A stretch of 64,000 nucleotides of DNA from Perlabentimonas gracilis (lineage in GTDB: Bacteria > Bacteroidota > Bacteroidia > Bacteroidales > Tenuifilaceae), in the NCBI RefSeq assembly GCF_011174675.1, contig NZ_JAANIG010000005.1, forward strand, positions 1 to 64,000, in the 5' to 3' direction. Made by a program: the position numbers and the translations under genes. A model generated the notes under the pieces. That model was not told the origin of the DNA. It made no database searches and saw nothing but the letters and a program-made list of their open reading frames with translations. How positions within the stretch are numbered: the first letter of the stretch is position 1; the number at the start of each line of letters is the position of its first letter. Shown here one piece after another: positions 8,268 to 17,441 of the stretch.

Positions 8268-8957
8268 ATGGCAAAAGATAAAAACAAGGAAACGCATGAT
8301 ACAGGTGCTGAGGCTTTGGAGAATGCGCTAACTAAAACCGAGCAGTACATTGAGAATAACCAGAAGAGCCTAACCATAATTGTTTTAGCCGTTATTGTTA
8401 TTGTTGGAACCTTCTTGGGGTACACCAGGCTTTACATTGCTCCAATGGAGAAGGAAGCCCAGTCGCAAATTTTTGCCGCTGAGCAATATTTCGAGCGCGA
8501 CTCGTTTAACCTTGCCCTGCATGGCGATGGAAACTACCTTGGCTTTCTAGATATTATCGATAGCTATGGCCCATCAAAGGTGGGAAACTTGGCTCATTAC
8601 TACGCTGGTATATCATTCCGCCAGCTAGGTGAGTTCGATAAGGCCGTTGATCACCTCAAGCGTTTTAGCACAAAGGATAAAATGATAAGATCCGTTGCTT
8701 TTGGTGCACTAGCCGATTGTTACGTTGAACTTGACAACCTGAAGGAAGGTGCTAAGTATTACCTTAGGGCTGCTAATGCCAACGAGAACGATTTTACATC
8801 CCCCATCTACTTGCTAAAAGCAGGTGTTGTTTTTGAAGAGCTGGGTAGCTACAGCGAAGCGCTTAAGCAGTACGAAATTATTAAGGATAAATTCCCTAGG
8901 TCAGCTGAAGCGCGCGAGATTGAAAAGTACATCACGCGAGTGAGCCTAAAGAAATAA
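8268..8957 (+). CDS. Membrane-anchored tetratricopeptide-repeat protein
   Basis: This 229-aa protein has a charged cytoplasmic N-terminus and one membrane segment at about residues 34-53 (SLTIIVLAVIVIVGTFLGYT). The rest is an extracytoplasmic domain with about three TPR-like helical pairs (for example GNLAHYYAGISFRQLGEFDK and LLKAGVVFEELGSYSEALKQ). The layout resembles YfgM-type proteins, which work with the Sec translocon and periplasmic chaperones; that similarity is inference. It precedes ribH, separated by a strong terminator, and this pairing is commonly conserved in Bacteroidota. Confidence 0.85.
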   Translation: MAKDKNKETHDTGAEALENALTKTEQYIENNQKSLTIIVLAVIVIVGTFLGYTRLYIAPMEKEAQSQIFAAEQYFERDSFNLALHGDGNYLGFLDIIDSYGPSKVGNLAHYYAGISFRQLGEFDKAVDHLKRFSTKDKMIRSVAFGALADCYVELDNLKEGAKYYLRAANANENDFTSPIYLLKAGVVFEELGSYSEALKQYEIIKDKFPRSAEAREIEKYITRVSLKK

Positions 8958-8971
8958 ATTGATATTTTTCC

Positions 8972-9010
8972 AAAGAAAACCAACCTCATCAGGTTGGTTT
9001 TCTTTATTTT
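8972..9010 (+). terminator. Rho-independent terminator after the TPR gene
   Basis: A 15-bp perfect stem (8972-8986 with 8991-9005) and a CATC loop are followed by a T-rich run. It separates the TPR gene from ribH, so ribH probably has its own promoter or depends on readthrough. The T-rich end abuts a weak -7-like TATTTTTA. Confidence 0.85.
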
Positions 9011-9034
9011 TACACCAAACTAAATTCGAAAGAC

Positions 9035-9541
9035 ATGGCAACTTACCTTAAAAATCTTTCCAACTACGATGCAAACAAGGTTCCCTCGGCAAAGAAGATG
9101 AAATTTGGGATTGTGGTATCCGACTGGAATTCGGATGTTACTCACGCGCTTCTGCGGGGAGCTTACGAAACCCTTATTGCCCATGGGGCAAAGGAGGATA
9201 ATCTACTGGTAAAGCATGTGCCCGGTAGCTTCGAGCTAATTTTGGGTGCACAGTTTATGGCCGAGTATGCCGATTTGGATGGCGTAATTTGTTTGGGCTG
9301 CGTAATACAGGGCGAAACCCCCCACTTCACATATGTTTGCCAAGGGGTAACCCACGGCATTGCTGAGCTGAATATGAATTACAACATTCCCTTTATATTT
9401 GGATTGATAACTACCGATACTCTTGACCAAGCCAAGGATAGGGCAGGGGGTAAGCATGGTAATAAAGGCGTAGAGGCGGCTGTAACGGCAATTAAAATGG
9501 CTGCTCTGCAAAAGGATATGGAAGACCTTGAAGACAGCTAA
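9035..9541 (+). CDS. ribH: 6,7-dimethyl-8-ribityllumazine synthase
   Basis: This 168-aa protein condenses 5-amino-6-ribitylamino-uracil with 3,4-dihydroxy-2-butanone 4-phosphate, the penultimate step of riboflavin synthesis. Diagnostic segments are [13 protein letters not shown] (aromatic Trp31 and Asn32 in the substrate pocket), [14 protein letters not shown], and [15 protein letters not shown] with the catalytic His97. Length is normal. The upstream gap of about 25 nt between terminator and start leaves no room for an FMN riboswitch. No other riboflavin gene is present in the window. Confidence 0.96.
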   Translation: MATYLKNLSNYDANKVPSAKKMKFGIVVSDWNSDVTHALLRGAYETLIAHGAKEDNLLVKHVPGSFELILGAQFMAEYADLDGVICLGCVIQGETPHFTYVCQGVTHGIAELNMNYNIPFIFGLITTDTLDQAKDRAGGKHGNKGVEAAVTAIKMAALQKDMEDLEDS

Positions 9542-9569
9542 GCTGTAGGTTGCTGAGATAAAGAATTAG

Positions 9570-9600
9570 AAAAGAGGGGGATTAGCTATCCCCCTCTTTT
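9570..9600. terminator. Bidirectional terminator overlapping the ABC gene's 3' end
   Basis: A perfect 13-bp stem runs from 9570 to 9582 and from 9588 to 9600 with a five-base loop, flanked by A and T runs, so it can serve both ribH and the convergent ABC gene. Most of the hairpin lies inside the last codons and stop of the ABC gene. Confidence 0.8.
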
Positions 9601-12600
9601 GCAAATAGGTTCTCCATCCAATCGAGGAGCCTTTTCAGCAGCCTAAAGTATAAGGCTAGGTAAAGAACGATTGACGATATCCAGATAATAATAATATTTA
9701 CCCAGTAGGTGCTGTAGTATCGACCCCAAATCTGTTTTACTGGAGCATAAAAGTGAGCGCTTAAAAATTTACTCTCGGGCAGTAAGTATATGGGGTCGAG
9801 CTTTTGAATCAGCCTTCCCTTGTATTCAATTATTCGCTCCACCTCCGATGAGTTTCTAACAAACTCGCTAAGGCTCTCGTTGAAATGGTTGCGCTTAAGC
9901 GCAAGAAATTCTTCGCGTTGTTCTGGCGTTTGTTGGTGTGAGTTTATAATGCTATCTTTTCTGTCGCTTGCCTTATTGTATAGCTTAACGTAGTATATTC
10001 TTAGCTGTTCAAGGTAGGTGTTCACCTCATCAATAACTGTTTCATCCAGGTTATCGATGGTTAATTTGTCTAGCAATTTGAATGGGTATTGAGAGCTGCT
10101 CGGACTTGTAGCTTCATACATAAATTCATTCCTAATGAGCTCCAGCGCACTCTCCACGTCATGCTGGCGTGCTGAATTATTCATGTTGCGTTCGCACACA
10201 GCCACCTTGTTCTGCAATGTGCGTAACCAGTAGTTCCTCTTGAAGTCCGATACGCTCATGGCCTCATCGAGGTAGTAAAAGGGCTTTTGGTACTGGTTGT
10301 TTATAAATTGATTTACAGAAAGGGCTTCATATGCCCATCGGGCAACAATTATCTCACCATAAACGGGGATACTGCTGGGCGATGAAATTGCTGGGTTTAG
10401 CTTCTCAAACTTTACAATTATGCCACTTAAAATAATTTGTGGAATTACAAGGAATGGGATCAATATGTAAATCGTTACCACAGTTTTAAAGCTATCGGAA
10501 ATTAGCAGCCCCAGCATATTGGCCGAGAACCATGTGCTGAATAGTACCAGCCAGTACTCAAAGTACATCCCCTTTATTTCAAGTATCGAGTTTCCTATTA
10601 TCACAAAAATAAGCGATTGAAATGCAGAGAGAGCTAGAAGGATAAAAACTTTCGACATCAAATAGCTGCTCCAGCTAAGGTTGAGGAACGATTCCCGCTT
10701 CTGAATTTTTCGATCCTTAATAATCTCCTCAGCACTTACCGTAAGGCCCACAAAGAATGCTACAATTACCGACATGAAAAGATACACGGGTAGGTTGCTA
10801 TTCTCCAGAAGGGTGTAACCGTACTGGTTTGCAGGGTCAACGTTGTAGTACTTGATAATGGACGACAGCAAAAATGCCAGCAGTGGTGCCTCAAACAGGT
10901 TTATTATCATGTACTGCTTATTGGCTACTTTGCTAAGCACATCGCGCTCAATAAATACCTTAAGCTGCTTTAGCCAGCCTGGTATTTTGAATAAAATCCT
11001 AGGTAGATCTTGTGGTGGTTCAACCTCCTGATCGTCTGGGTTAGTGCCCTCATTGAAATACTCGTACCATTCGTTGGGGCTGGTTTTACGCGAACGGGTG
11101 GGATTGCCATATTCGTCCAGTACATTAGCCTCAACAATGTTAAAAATTTGCTCGGGATTTACATTACCACATACGTTACACTCACTCTCGTTCCAGTTGG
11201 CATGCTGCACCCTCGATTTAAAGTAGATGATAGACTCAATGGGATCGCCGTTGTATATCAGGTAGCCTCCCGTATCGAGAATTAGCAGCTTGTTGAACAT
11301 CTTAAAGATATCGGAGGAGGGCTGGTGAATTACCACAAAAACCAGCTTACCCTTGAACGTGAGTTCCTTTAAAAGGTCGAGGATGTTCTCAGAATCGCGG
11401 GAGCTAAGACCGCTGGTTGGCTCGTCAAGGAATAGAATGGCCGGCTCTCGAATTAGCTCCAGGGCAATGTTTAGCCGTTTGCGTTGGCCGCCGCTTATCT
11501 TCTTGTTCAAAGGCGATCCAACCACCATATCCTTTATCTCGTAAAGGCCCAGGTTAATGAGCATTCCGTTAACAGCCTTTATAATATCCTCCTCGGTGTA
11601 GTTGTCGAAGCAAAGCTTGGCGTTATAGTACAAATTTTGAAAAACGGTGAGTTCCTCAATTAGTAAATCATCCTGCGATACAAACCCAATAAGACCTTCA
11701 ACCTCCTCGGCTTGCCGATGGATATCTACGCCATTAACCTTTACGCTCCCCCGAGTAGGGGTTTCGGAGCCATTTAAAACGTTAAGCAGCGTGGTTTTAC
11801 CCGCACCCGATGCCCCCATAATACCCACGAGGTGCCCCGACTCGTAGGTGAAATCCAGCTGGTGCAAACCAACTTTCCCCCCCTTGAAACGAAACTCCAC
11901 ATCGTTTACCTCAAAAACAATTCGTTCCTTAATCTTGTCGAGCGTAAAGCGGGCAACAATATCGCTATAGTAAATGGGAGTTATCTTTGGGTTCCTAATC
12001 GATGAGCCGTTATTTAGCACGTATACTTTATCTCTGCGAAGCAGATGTCCATTGAGGTACAGCTCGTCGTTCCCTGAGTACCTAAGAAAGTAGATGTTGG
12101 CAAATTCAACCCAAAGGATATGTATTTGCCCTTGGAGCGATTGTGCTTGAATGTGTTTTATTTCTGGCGCATAGCCTTCGGCATTGTCAACAAGCAGTAT
12201 TTTGCTATGCAATGGGGTTTGCTTATTGCTGTTGATAATGAACTGGTGAATAAGGTCAAACTCATCACTCTCTATGTAAAAGGTTTCGGCCACGGTGGAG
12301 ATAAAGGCCATCTCCTGCTCGGTAATCGAATTCTCCTCAGTTTTCACAAACTCCAGCAACCTAACCACAACCACAACTTTTTGCTGTTGTGTAAGCTCTT
12401 CGTTTATTTGAGTGCAAATTTTTAATACCCTAACTGAGCTTGAGGAGGTTCGCTTTTTACTCTTGCTCTTTTCGCTTTGTTTCTCTTGGTATAGCTCGTA
12501 GTAGTAGTCAAAAACCTTTAGGTATTCCCTAACCAGCTCTTGGTTCAGCTGCTGTCGCAGGAACGACTCCACAACCAATCTCCTGTCATTCTCAATGTCT

Positions 12601-12671
12601 TCCGACTCGTCTTCGGGACGGGCAATAATGGCAAATAGCTGCATTAAGGCCTTAAGTATCGACTCGCTCAT
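9582..12671 (-). CDS. ABCG-type ABC transporter with TerB-like and FHA-like N-terminal regions
   Basis: This large 1029-aa protein fuses several parts. Residues 1-150 form a helical, TerB-like region. About 160-240 is a beta-rich FHA-like segment (ELYLNGHLLRRDKVYVLNNG). An ABC ATPase follows, with Walker A GASGAGKT at 286-293, signature SGGQRKR at 393-399 and Walker B ILFLDEPTSG near 412. A CxxC pair (Cys498, Cys501) comes next, then an ABC-2 permease with about six membrane segments (from 570 on) that contains a long extracytoplasmic helical loop. ATPase before permease is the ABCG order. The substrate is unknown. It ends a three-gene operon with a secreted protein and a lipoprotein. Confidence 0.87.
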   Translation of the reverse strand: MSESILKALMQLFAIIARPEDESEDIENDRRLVVESFLRQQLNQELVREYLKVFDYYYELYQEKQSEKSKSKKRTSSSSVRVLKICTQINEELTQQQKVVVVVRLLEFVKTEENSITEQEMAFISTVAETFYIESDEFDLIHQFIINSNKQTPLHSKILLVDNAEGYAPEIKHIQAQSLQGQIHILWVEFANIYFLRYSGNDELYLNGHLLRRDKVYVLNNGSSIRNPKITPIYYSDIVARFTLDKIKERIVFEVNDVEFRFKGGKVGLHQLDFTYESGHLVGIMGASGAGKTTLLNVLNGSETPTRGSVKVNGVDIHRQAEEVEGLIGFVSQDDLLIEELTVFQNLYYNAKLCFDNYTEEDIIKAVNGMLINLGLYEIKDMVVGSPLNKKISGGQRKRLNIALELIREPAILFLDEPTSGLSSRDSENILDLLKELTFKGKLVFVVIHQPSSDIFKMFNKLLILDTGGYLIYNGDPIESIIYFKSRVQHANWNESECNVCGNVNPEQIFNIVEANVLDEYGNPTRSRKTSPNEWYEYFNEGTNPDDQEVEPPQDLPRILFKIPGWLKQLKVFIERDVLSKVANKQYMIINLFEAPLLAFLLSSIIKYYNVDPANQYGYTLLENSNLPVYLFMSVIVAFFVGLTVSAEEIIKDRKIQKRESFLNLSWSSYLMSKVFILLALSAFQSLIFVIIGNSILEIKGMYFEYWLVLFSTWFSANMLGLLISDSFKTVVTIYILIPFLVIPQIILSGIIVKFEKLNPAISSPSSIPVYGEIIVARWAYEALSVNQFINNQYQKPFYYLDEAMSVSDFKRNYWLRTLQNKVAVCERNMNNSARQHDVESALELIRNEFMYEATSPSSSQYPFKLLDKLTIDNLDETVIDEVNTYLEQLRIYYVKLYNKASDRKDSIINSHQQTPEQREEFLALKRNHFNESLSEFVRNSSEVERIIEYKGRLIQKLDPIYLLPESKFLSAHFYAPVKQIWGRYYSTYWVNIIIIWISSIVLYLALYFRLLKRLLDWMENLFAKEGDS

Positions 12672-12700
12672 GCGATAGGAGGTTTAGGTTATATCAAGGT

Positions 12701-13126
12701 TTAGGGTTTGTAACCAATTAGCAGCATTACATAGCCAGGGGTAAACTTTTGGTTTTGTACATCTACCTGAATAATGCAGGTTACCGATGAGGAAAATCTA
12801 AAGTCCCAGTATGGCGAGTTGTTGTAATTGGCATTGGTGAAAAGTAGATTTTTTTCCGTGTCGTATACGGAGAATATCACATCGCTCCGCCTTAGGTTGG
12901 TGCAGGCCACAATTCGGTAGGTGTTATCGCCAAAAAATGTGGTGCGAAACTCAACCTTTTGGTCGGGCTTAAGCTGCGCAAAGTACTCCTGCCCGTCGGT
13001 GATATACTCGGGTGAGAAGTAGAGCGAGCAGATGTGTTGCAGCTGATTCAATTGCCCCACAGCACTTCTCGACAGCAAGGTCAGAAAGGCGAGCGTTACA
13101 AAGGCTATGGTGAGGGTTCTATTCAT
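12701..13126 (-). CDS. Small secreted protein of unknown function
   Basis: This 141-aa protein has a signal peptide (cleavage probably after SAVGQ, near residue 25). The mature part is predicted beta-rich, with two Cys residues, and I do not recognise a family. It lies 29 nt upstream of the ABC transporter gene and 25 nt downstream of the lipoprotein gene, all on the same strand, so the three are probably one operon. A periplasmic accessory to the ABC protein is plausible but only from context. Confidence 0.75.
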   Translation of the reverse strand: MNRTLTIAFVTLAFLTLLSRSAVGQLNQLQHICSLYFSPEYITDGQEYFAQLKPDQKVEFRTTFFGDNTYRIVACTNLRRSDVIFSVYDTEKNLLFTNANYNNSPYWDFRFSSSVTCIIQVDVQNQKFTPGYVMLLIGYKP

Positions 13127-13151
13127 TTCAAATCGTGTTCAGCATGTACCG

Positions 13152-14069
13152 TTATTCAATCATAAAGTTACGGATATTCTCAATCTTGTTGCTAATTATA
13201 TCAAGATGATATTCCGATATTATAACCCTTGACTGGCTATTGATGTAAATAATCTTATTGTCCACATCAACCTTAGGCTCTTTGTAAGAGTATGAGTATA
13301 TAATACCATCGAATTCGTAGGCTAAGTCAATAAACATATCGATAAGCTCTGCATACTCGGCCGATTTGTAGTACAGCGGGGTAAGCACTTCAATCAGGTT
13401 GTCGAGTGGGTGCTTTTGCTCGCCCAATCGGTTAATCAGTTCACGGTTCGATGTGCTTTTGGCCAATCGGCTAAGAATGTATACGCTTTCAATCCATCCA
13501 CCGGCAAGTATCAATGCGCCTATTTCGGTTCGGTCACTTTCCCGAAGGTAGGTGTCGGCCACTCTGTAGGTTCGGCTAAGCATTACAAGCAGTGAGTCTT
13601 TGCTGTTGATGTTTCGCTCAATCCCCTCGAAAAAGGTTCGGTTAAAGGCCGGTGTTAACCCCAGCTCCTGGGTAAGCTTTTTTATGGTATTAAGGTACGA
13701 TATGGATTGAGGTGTACGCTCGTATATATTGATATAGCTCAAATTGGTACCGTAAATACCAAGGTTTAACGCTTGCTTAAACGATGTGGTGTACTGCTTT
13801 TGGTTTTCAGTTTTATTCAGGATATTCTCGTTGAAGGGTATCCCTAAGTTTTTCACCAGATGGGCTACTTGGTAAGGCGATGGTAGCGGAAAGAGAGAAC
13901 TTTCGAACTTTATAAGAAACGATAGCGTGTCGGGTTTATAGGGTTGGTGAAGTGCCGATGGCGCTTTTTTGTCCTGTCGACCGGTGCATGAACTATTAGT
14001 AAAGGCTATTGGTAGAAGCAGGATCAGAAGTAAAAAATATACGCCTCTAGTATTTATTTTGATGGGCAT
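13152..14069 (-). CDS. Conserved lipoprotein, helical
   Basis: This 305-aa lipoprotein has an N-terminal hydrophobic stretch ending in lipobox NSSC (Cys28). The mature part is mostly helical, with a motif-like stretch LNLGIYGTNLSYINIYERT and a central GALILAGGWIESVYILSRLA. I do not recognise a named domain. It looks like a Bacteroidota-specific conserved lipoprotein. It is the first gene of the operon leading to the ABCG transporter and so may be its periplasmic or outer-membrane partner. Confidence 0.75.
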   Translation of the reverse strand: MPIKINTRGVYFLLLILLLPIAFTNSSCTGRQDKKAPSALHQPYKPDTLSFLIKFESSLFPLPSPYQVAHLVKNLGIPFNENILNKTENQKQYTTSFKQALNLGIYGTNLSYINIYERTPQSISYLNTIKKLTQELGLTPAFNRTFFEGIERNINSKDSLLVMLSRTYRVADTYLRESDRTEIGALILAGGWIESVYILSRLAKSTSNRELINRLGEQKHPLDNLIEVLTPLYYKSAEYAELIDMFIDLAYEFDGIIYSYSYKEPKVDVDNKIIYINSQSRVIISEYHLDIISNKIENIRNFMIE

Positions 14070-14155
14070 TTACTGCTAGGTTAATGGATTTACTTGCAAT
14101 TATAAAAAAAATGTGACAAATATTGCGCTTTTAGCCTTAAAAAAGCATTGAGATG

Positions 14156-15949
14156 CTAACTGGCTATCTTTTTCCAACCGTGTTTTCGTAAAGATACAAT
14201 TATTATTCTAATTCCCAATGCAGCAACCACAAACAAAACGGCGGCATAAACATACTCTCCTAAAAGGAGTTTACCAGTACCAAATAGGAACGAAAGCACC
14301 GTTGTGCAACCTCCCAGCCAAGAGTACCAAAGGTATTTAAATCCTGAGTCGCCAACTACTTCGGGGAGTTGGGATGCAATTGGCTTCCAGCCAATACCGC
14401 CCGGGTGCACCCGCCGATAGAAAGAGAGCAGGGTTTGGTTATCGCTAGCAGGGGTAAAGTAGGTTACTGCAATCCAAACTGCAGTAGATGAGAACACGGT
14501 GATAAGCAGTATGGGCTCAAAGGCTAGGTTGGTATATAGCTTTAGCCATGGGTACACTAGGAATGGGGCAACCATTGCCGAAATCTCCGACCAAGCATTG
14601 ATGCGCCACCAGAACCATCGCAGGATTAGCACAAGCCCAATGCCTCCACTGCAGGCCAGAATGAACCGCCATGCATCACTAATTTTCGAGAATTGTGTGG
14701 TGGCAATTAGCGAGAAGAACATTAGCACAAATGTAGTTACTCTCGATACTTTAACGTAGTACTTCTCTGTTCCATTGGGTTTTACAAAGGGTTTAATAAA
14801 GTCGTTCACAATGTAAGAGGTACCCCAAACTATTTGCGATGCTATGGTAGACATGAAGGCGGCAAGAAATGCGGCCATAAGCAAACCCAACCAACCCGTA
14901 GGCATAACATCCTTAATTACCATTACGTAGGTAGCTCCCTTGTCGGCAGCATCGGGGTATAGCACCAGCGTAACCAGTGCCACAAGTATCCAAGGCCAAG
15001 GTCTAATGGCAATGTGGGCTATTTGAAACCATAGGGTTGCCATGAGCGAGTGCTTCTCATCCTTAGCCGACATCATGCGCTGAGCAACGTAACCTCCACC
15101 CCCGGGCTCGGCTCCGGGATACCAGCTGGCCCACCACTGCACGCCTAGGTACGTAATAAAGGCTGTAAGGCTTAGGGTGAGCATTTGTGTACTCGATGAT
15201 TCGGCTTTACTGCTTACCGCAGGGAAAAACGAGAAAACGGTATCGGGGAGTTGAGCCTTAAGCCCCGATATGCCCCCAACGCTAGGGTGCTTTAGGGCAA
15301 ATATTGCCAGCACAATACACCCCACCATGGCTATAATAAACTGAAAGCTGTCGGTTAGGCTAACGCCCCATAGGCCCGATAGGGCAGAGTAGAACGAGAC
15401 GAATAGAAGTAGCATACCAACCAGCAGTAGGTGCGACGAAAGTTCTATTCCAAGCATGCCAAAGCTGCTGTATCCAAAAAAAGTGAGGTCGGGGAACATC
15501 ACTGCTAGAATTTTAACCATGGCTAGGTTTACCCAGGCCAGCACAACCACATTCATTAAAACCCCAATGTATATGGCTCTAAAACCTCTCAAAAAGCGTG
15601 CTGAGCCTCCCGAGTACCTAATGCTTACCAATTCGCAGTCGGTTAGTATGCCCGAACGTCTCCAAAGGCGTGCGAAAAAGAAAACGGTAAGCATTCCGCC
15701 AAACAGCATATTCCACCATAGCCAGTTGCCTGCAATTCCGCTTTCGGCCACCAGCTCGGTAACTGCTAGCGGGGTGTCGGCAGCAAATGTAGTTGCCACC
15801 ATGCTGGTGCCTGCAATGTACCAAGGCAAATTGCGACCGCTTAAAAAGAAATCGCTAGTGCTGCGCCCAGCACGCTTGCTCATATAAAATCCAATGGCTA
15901 AACTAATTGCAAAGAAAAGGGCAATTATAACCCAGTCGAGAGTCAGCAT
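14156..15949 (-). CDS. Sodium:solute symporter family transporter
   Basis: This is a 597-aa, very hydrophobic protein with about 13 membrane segments and SSF family features: an N-terminal YMSKRAGRSTSDFFLSGRNL segment and GTSMVATTFAADTPLAVTEL, where the sodium-binding helix is expected. It would import a solute with sodium. Bacteroidota SSF proteins carry sugars, amino acids or vitamins, and the sequence alone does not choose between them. It stands alone, divergent from the MATE gene. Length is within the family range. Confidence 0.9.
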   Translation of the reverse strand: MLTLDWVIIALFFAISLAIGFYMSKRAGRSTSDFFLSGRNLPWYIAGTSMVATTFAADTPLAVTELVAESGIAGNWLWWNMLFGGMLTVFFFARLWRRSGILTDCELVSIRYSGGSARFLRGFRAIYIGVLMNVVVLAWVNLAMVKILAVMFPDLTFFGYSSFGMLGIELSSHLLLVGMLLLFVSFYSALSGLWGVSLTDSFQFIIAMVGCIVLAIFALKHPSVGGISGLKAQLPDTVFSFFPAVSSKAESSSTQMLTLSLTAFITYLGVQWWASWYPGAEPGGGGYVAQRMMSAKDEKHSLMATLWFQIAHIAIRPWPWILVALVTLVLYPDAADKGATYVMVIKDVMPTGWLGLLMAAFLAAFMSTIASQIVWGTSYIVNDFIKPFVKPNGTEKYYVKVSRVTTFVLMFFSLIATTQFSKISDAWRFILACSGGIGLVLILRWFWWRINAWSEISAMVAPFLVYPWLKLYTNLAFEPILLITVFSSTAVWIAVTYFTPASDNQTLLSFYRRVHPGGIGWKPIASQLPEVVGDSGFKYLWYSWLGGCTTVLSFLFGTGKLLLGEYVYAAVLFVVAALGIRIIIVSLRKHGWKKIAS

Positions 15950-16063
15950 AAGGTGTACAGTTGGTTAGGGTGAAGCAAATTTTGAGCTGAAAGTAGTAAC
16001 TTATCAAGTAATATCAAAAGATGTTATGCAATTGTTCTGCATGAAAACTCACGAAATCTTTTG

Positions 16064-16071
16064 TATTTTTG
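16064..16071 (+). promoter_or_regulatory. -7 promoter box for the MATE gene
   Basis: TATTTTTG matches TAnnTTTG. It lies inside the longest open frame (from 16061), so translation must begin downstream, consistent with the TTG start at 16109. Confidence 0.5.
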
Positions 16072-16108
16072 TGGAGAATTTTTCAAACCTCACTTTATTT
16101 ACACTCCA

Positions 16109-17440
16109 TTGACATCAACCGTTTCATACAAAAGGATTTGGACAATTGCCTATCCTATTATAATTGGTAGCATAGCTCAAAACATTATCAATGTAACCGA
16201 TACGGCGTTCATTGGGCGCTTGGGCGAGGTTGCGCTGGGAGGTGGTGCCATTGGTGGGCTTTTCTATATGGCGCTCATTATGTTTGGGTGGGGCTTTGGC
16301 ATTGGAACGCAGATTATTGTTGCCCGCCGATTTGGCGAGGGAGCCTTTAGGCCCATTGGCCGAACCATTGAGCACGGGTACTTTTTTCAGCTGCTGCTAG
16401 CCATCCTAATTTTCTCATTAGTTAAACTTTTTGGCAGCCAATTACTGTCCCTAATAGTTGAGTCGGAAGCGGTGATGCACACCAGCAACGAGTTTATTGG
16501 GTTTAGGATATGGGGAATATTTTTTGCCCACACCAATTTTATATTTAGGGCATTCTACGTAGGCATTGGCCAAACACGTGTAATTACGCTTACCACCCTG
16601 GTGATGGTAATTGTTAATGTGATTCTCGATTACGGACTTATATTTGGAAACTTTGGTTTACCCGAAATGGGGGTTAGCGGTGCTGCATTAGCCTCGGTAA
16701 TAGCAGAGCTTACTTGTTCGCTGGCTTTTATAGCGTATACTGCGCTGCGAATTCCGCGTAAAAAGTATCGCCTATTCAGTTTCTCGGTATTTAGTCCAAG
16801 GCTTTTGGGTCGATTAGTTAAAGTGTCGGCGCCCATGATGCTGCTTAACTTCTTTTCATTCTCGGTATGGTTCGTTTTCTTTTTGATAATAGAGAAGATG
16901 GGCGAGAGCGAGCTGGCGGTATCGAATATAATCCGCTCAATTTATGTTATTCTGATGATTCCCATAATGGGGTTTGCCTCGGCAACCAATACGCTGGTTA
17001 GCTACCTTATTGGTCGCGGTGAGGTGGGGGAGGTGCTTAAAACCATTCGTAAAATTATGATTATGTGCGCCTCTGGTATTCTGATTATTGTAACCATATG
17101 CTCTTTAATTCCCGAGCAGCTACTATCTATCTACACTAACGATCAGCATTTAATTGATTTGGGTGTGCCCATAGTGTATATCATTTCAGTAGCCTCATTA
17201 ATGCTGGGCATGGGGAATATTTTATTTAGCGGAATTTCGGGTACAGGAAAAACGAATGTTTCGCTAGTTATTGAGGTTTCTGTTCTCGCTATCTATTTAG
17301 CAATTACAGCAATACTGGTTAGGGTGTTTAGCGTGCCAGTAGAGATGGTGTGGGGTGTTGAGGTGTTGTACGGATTGCTGCTTATCACGGTATCGTACAC
17401 CTACCTTAAGTCAAAAAGATGGGTGGGCAGTAAGGTGTAA
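16109..17440 (+). CDS. MATE family efflux transporter
   Basis: This 443-aa protein has about 12 membrane segments and MATE repeats: WTIAYPIIIGSIAQNIINVT at the N-terminus, then DTAFIGRLGEVALGGGAIGG. MATE proteins export drugs or metabolites in exchange for Na+ or H+. The frame is open from 16061, but a -7 box overlaps that position. There is no ATG before the first helix, so a TTG start at 16109 (LTSTVSYKR) is proposed. Its stop is one base from the convergent TPR stop. Confidence 0.86.
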   Translation: MTSTVSYKRIWTIAYPIIIGSIAQNIINVTDTAFIGRLGEVALGGGAIGGLFYMALIMFGWGFGIGTQIIVARRFGEGAFRPIGRTIEHGYFFQLLLAILIFSLVKLFGSQLLSLIVESEAVMHTSNEFIGFRIWGIFFAHTNFIFRAFYVGIGQTRVITLTTLVMVIVNVILDYGLIFGNFGLPEMGVSGAALASVIAELTCSLAFIAYTALRIPRKKYRLFSFSVFSPRLLGRLVKVSAPMMLLNFFSFSVWFVFFLIIEKMGESELAVSNIIRSIYVILMIPIMGFASATNTLVSYLIGRGEVGEVLKTIRKIMIMCASGILIIVTICSLIPEQLLSIYTNDQHLIDLGVPIVYIISVASLMLGMGNILFSGISGTGKTNVSLVIEVSVLAIYLAITAILVRVFSVPVEMVWGVEVLYGLLLITVSYTYLKSKRWVGSKV

Positions 17441-17441
17441 C

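Noticed and set aside
9005-9034. FMN riboswitch before ribH
   Set aside because: The gap between the terminator and the start is too short, and no conserved RFN-like pattern is visible.
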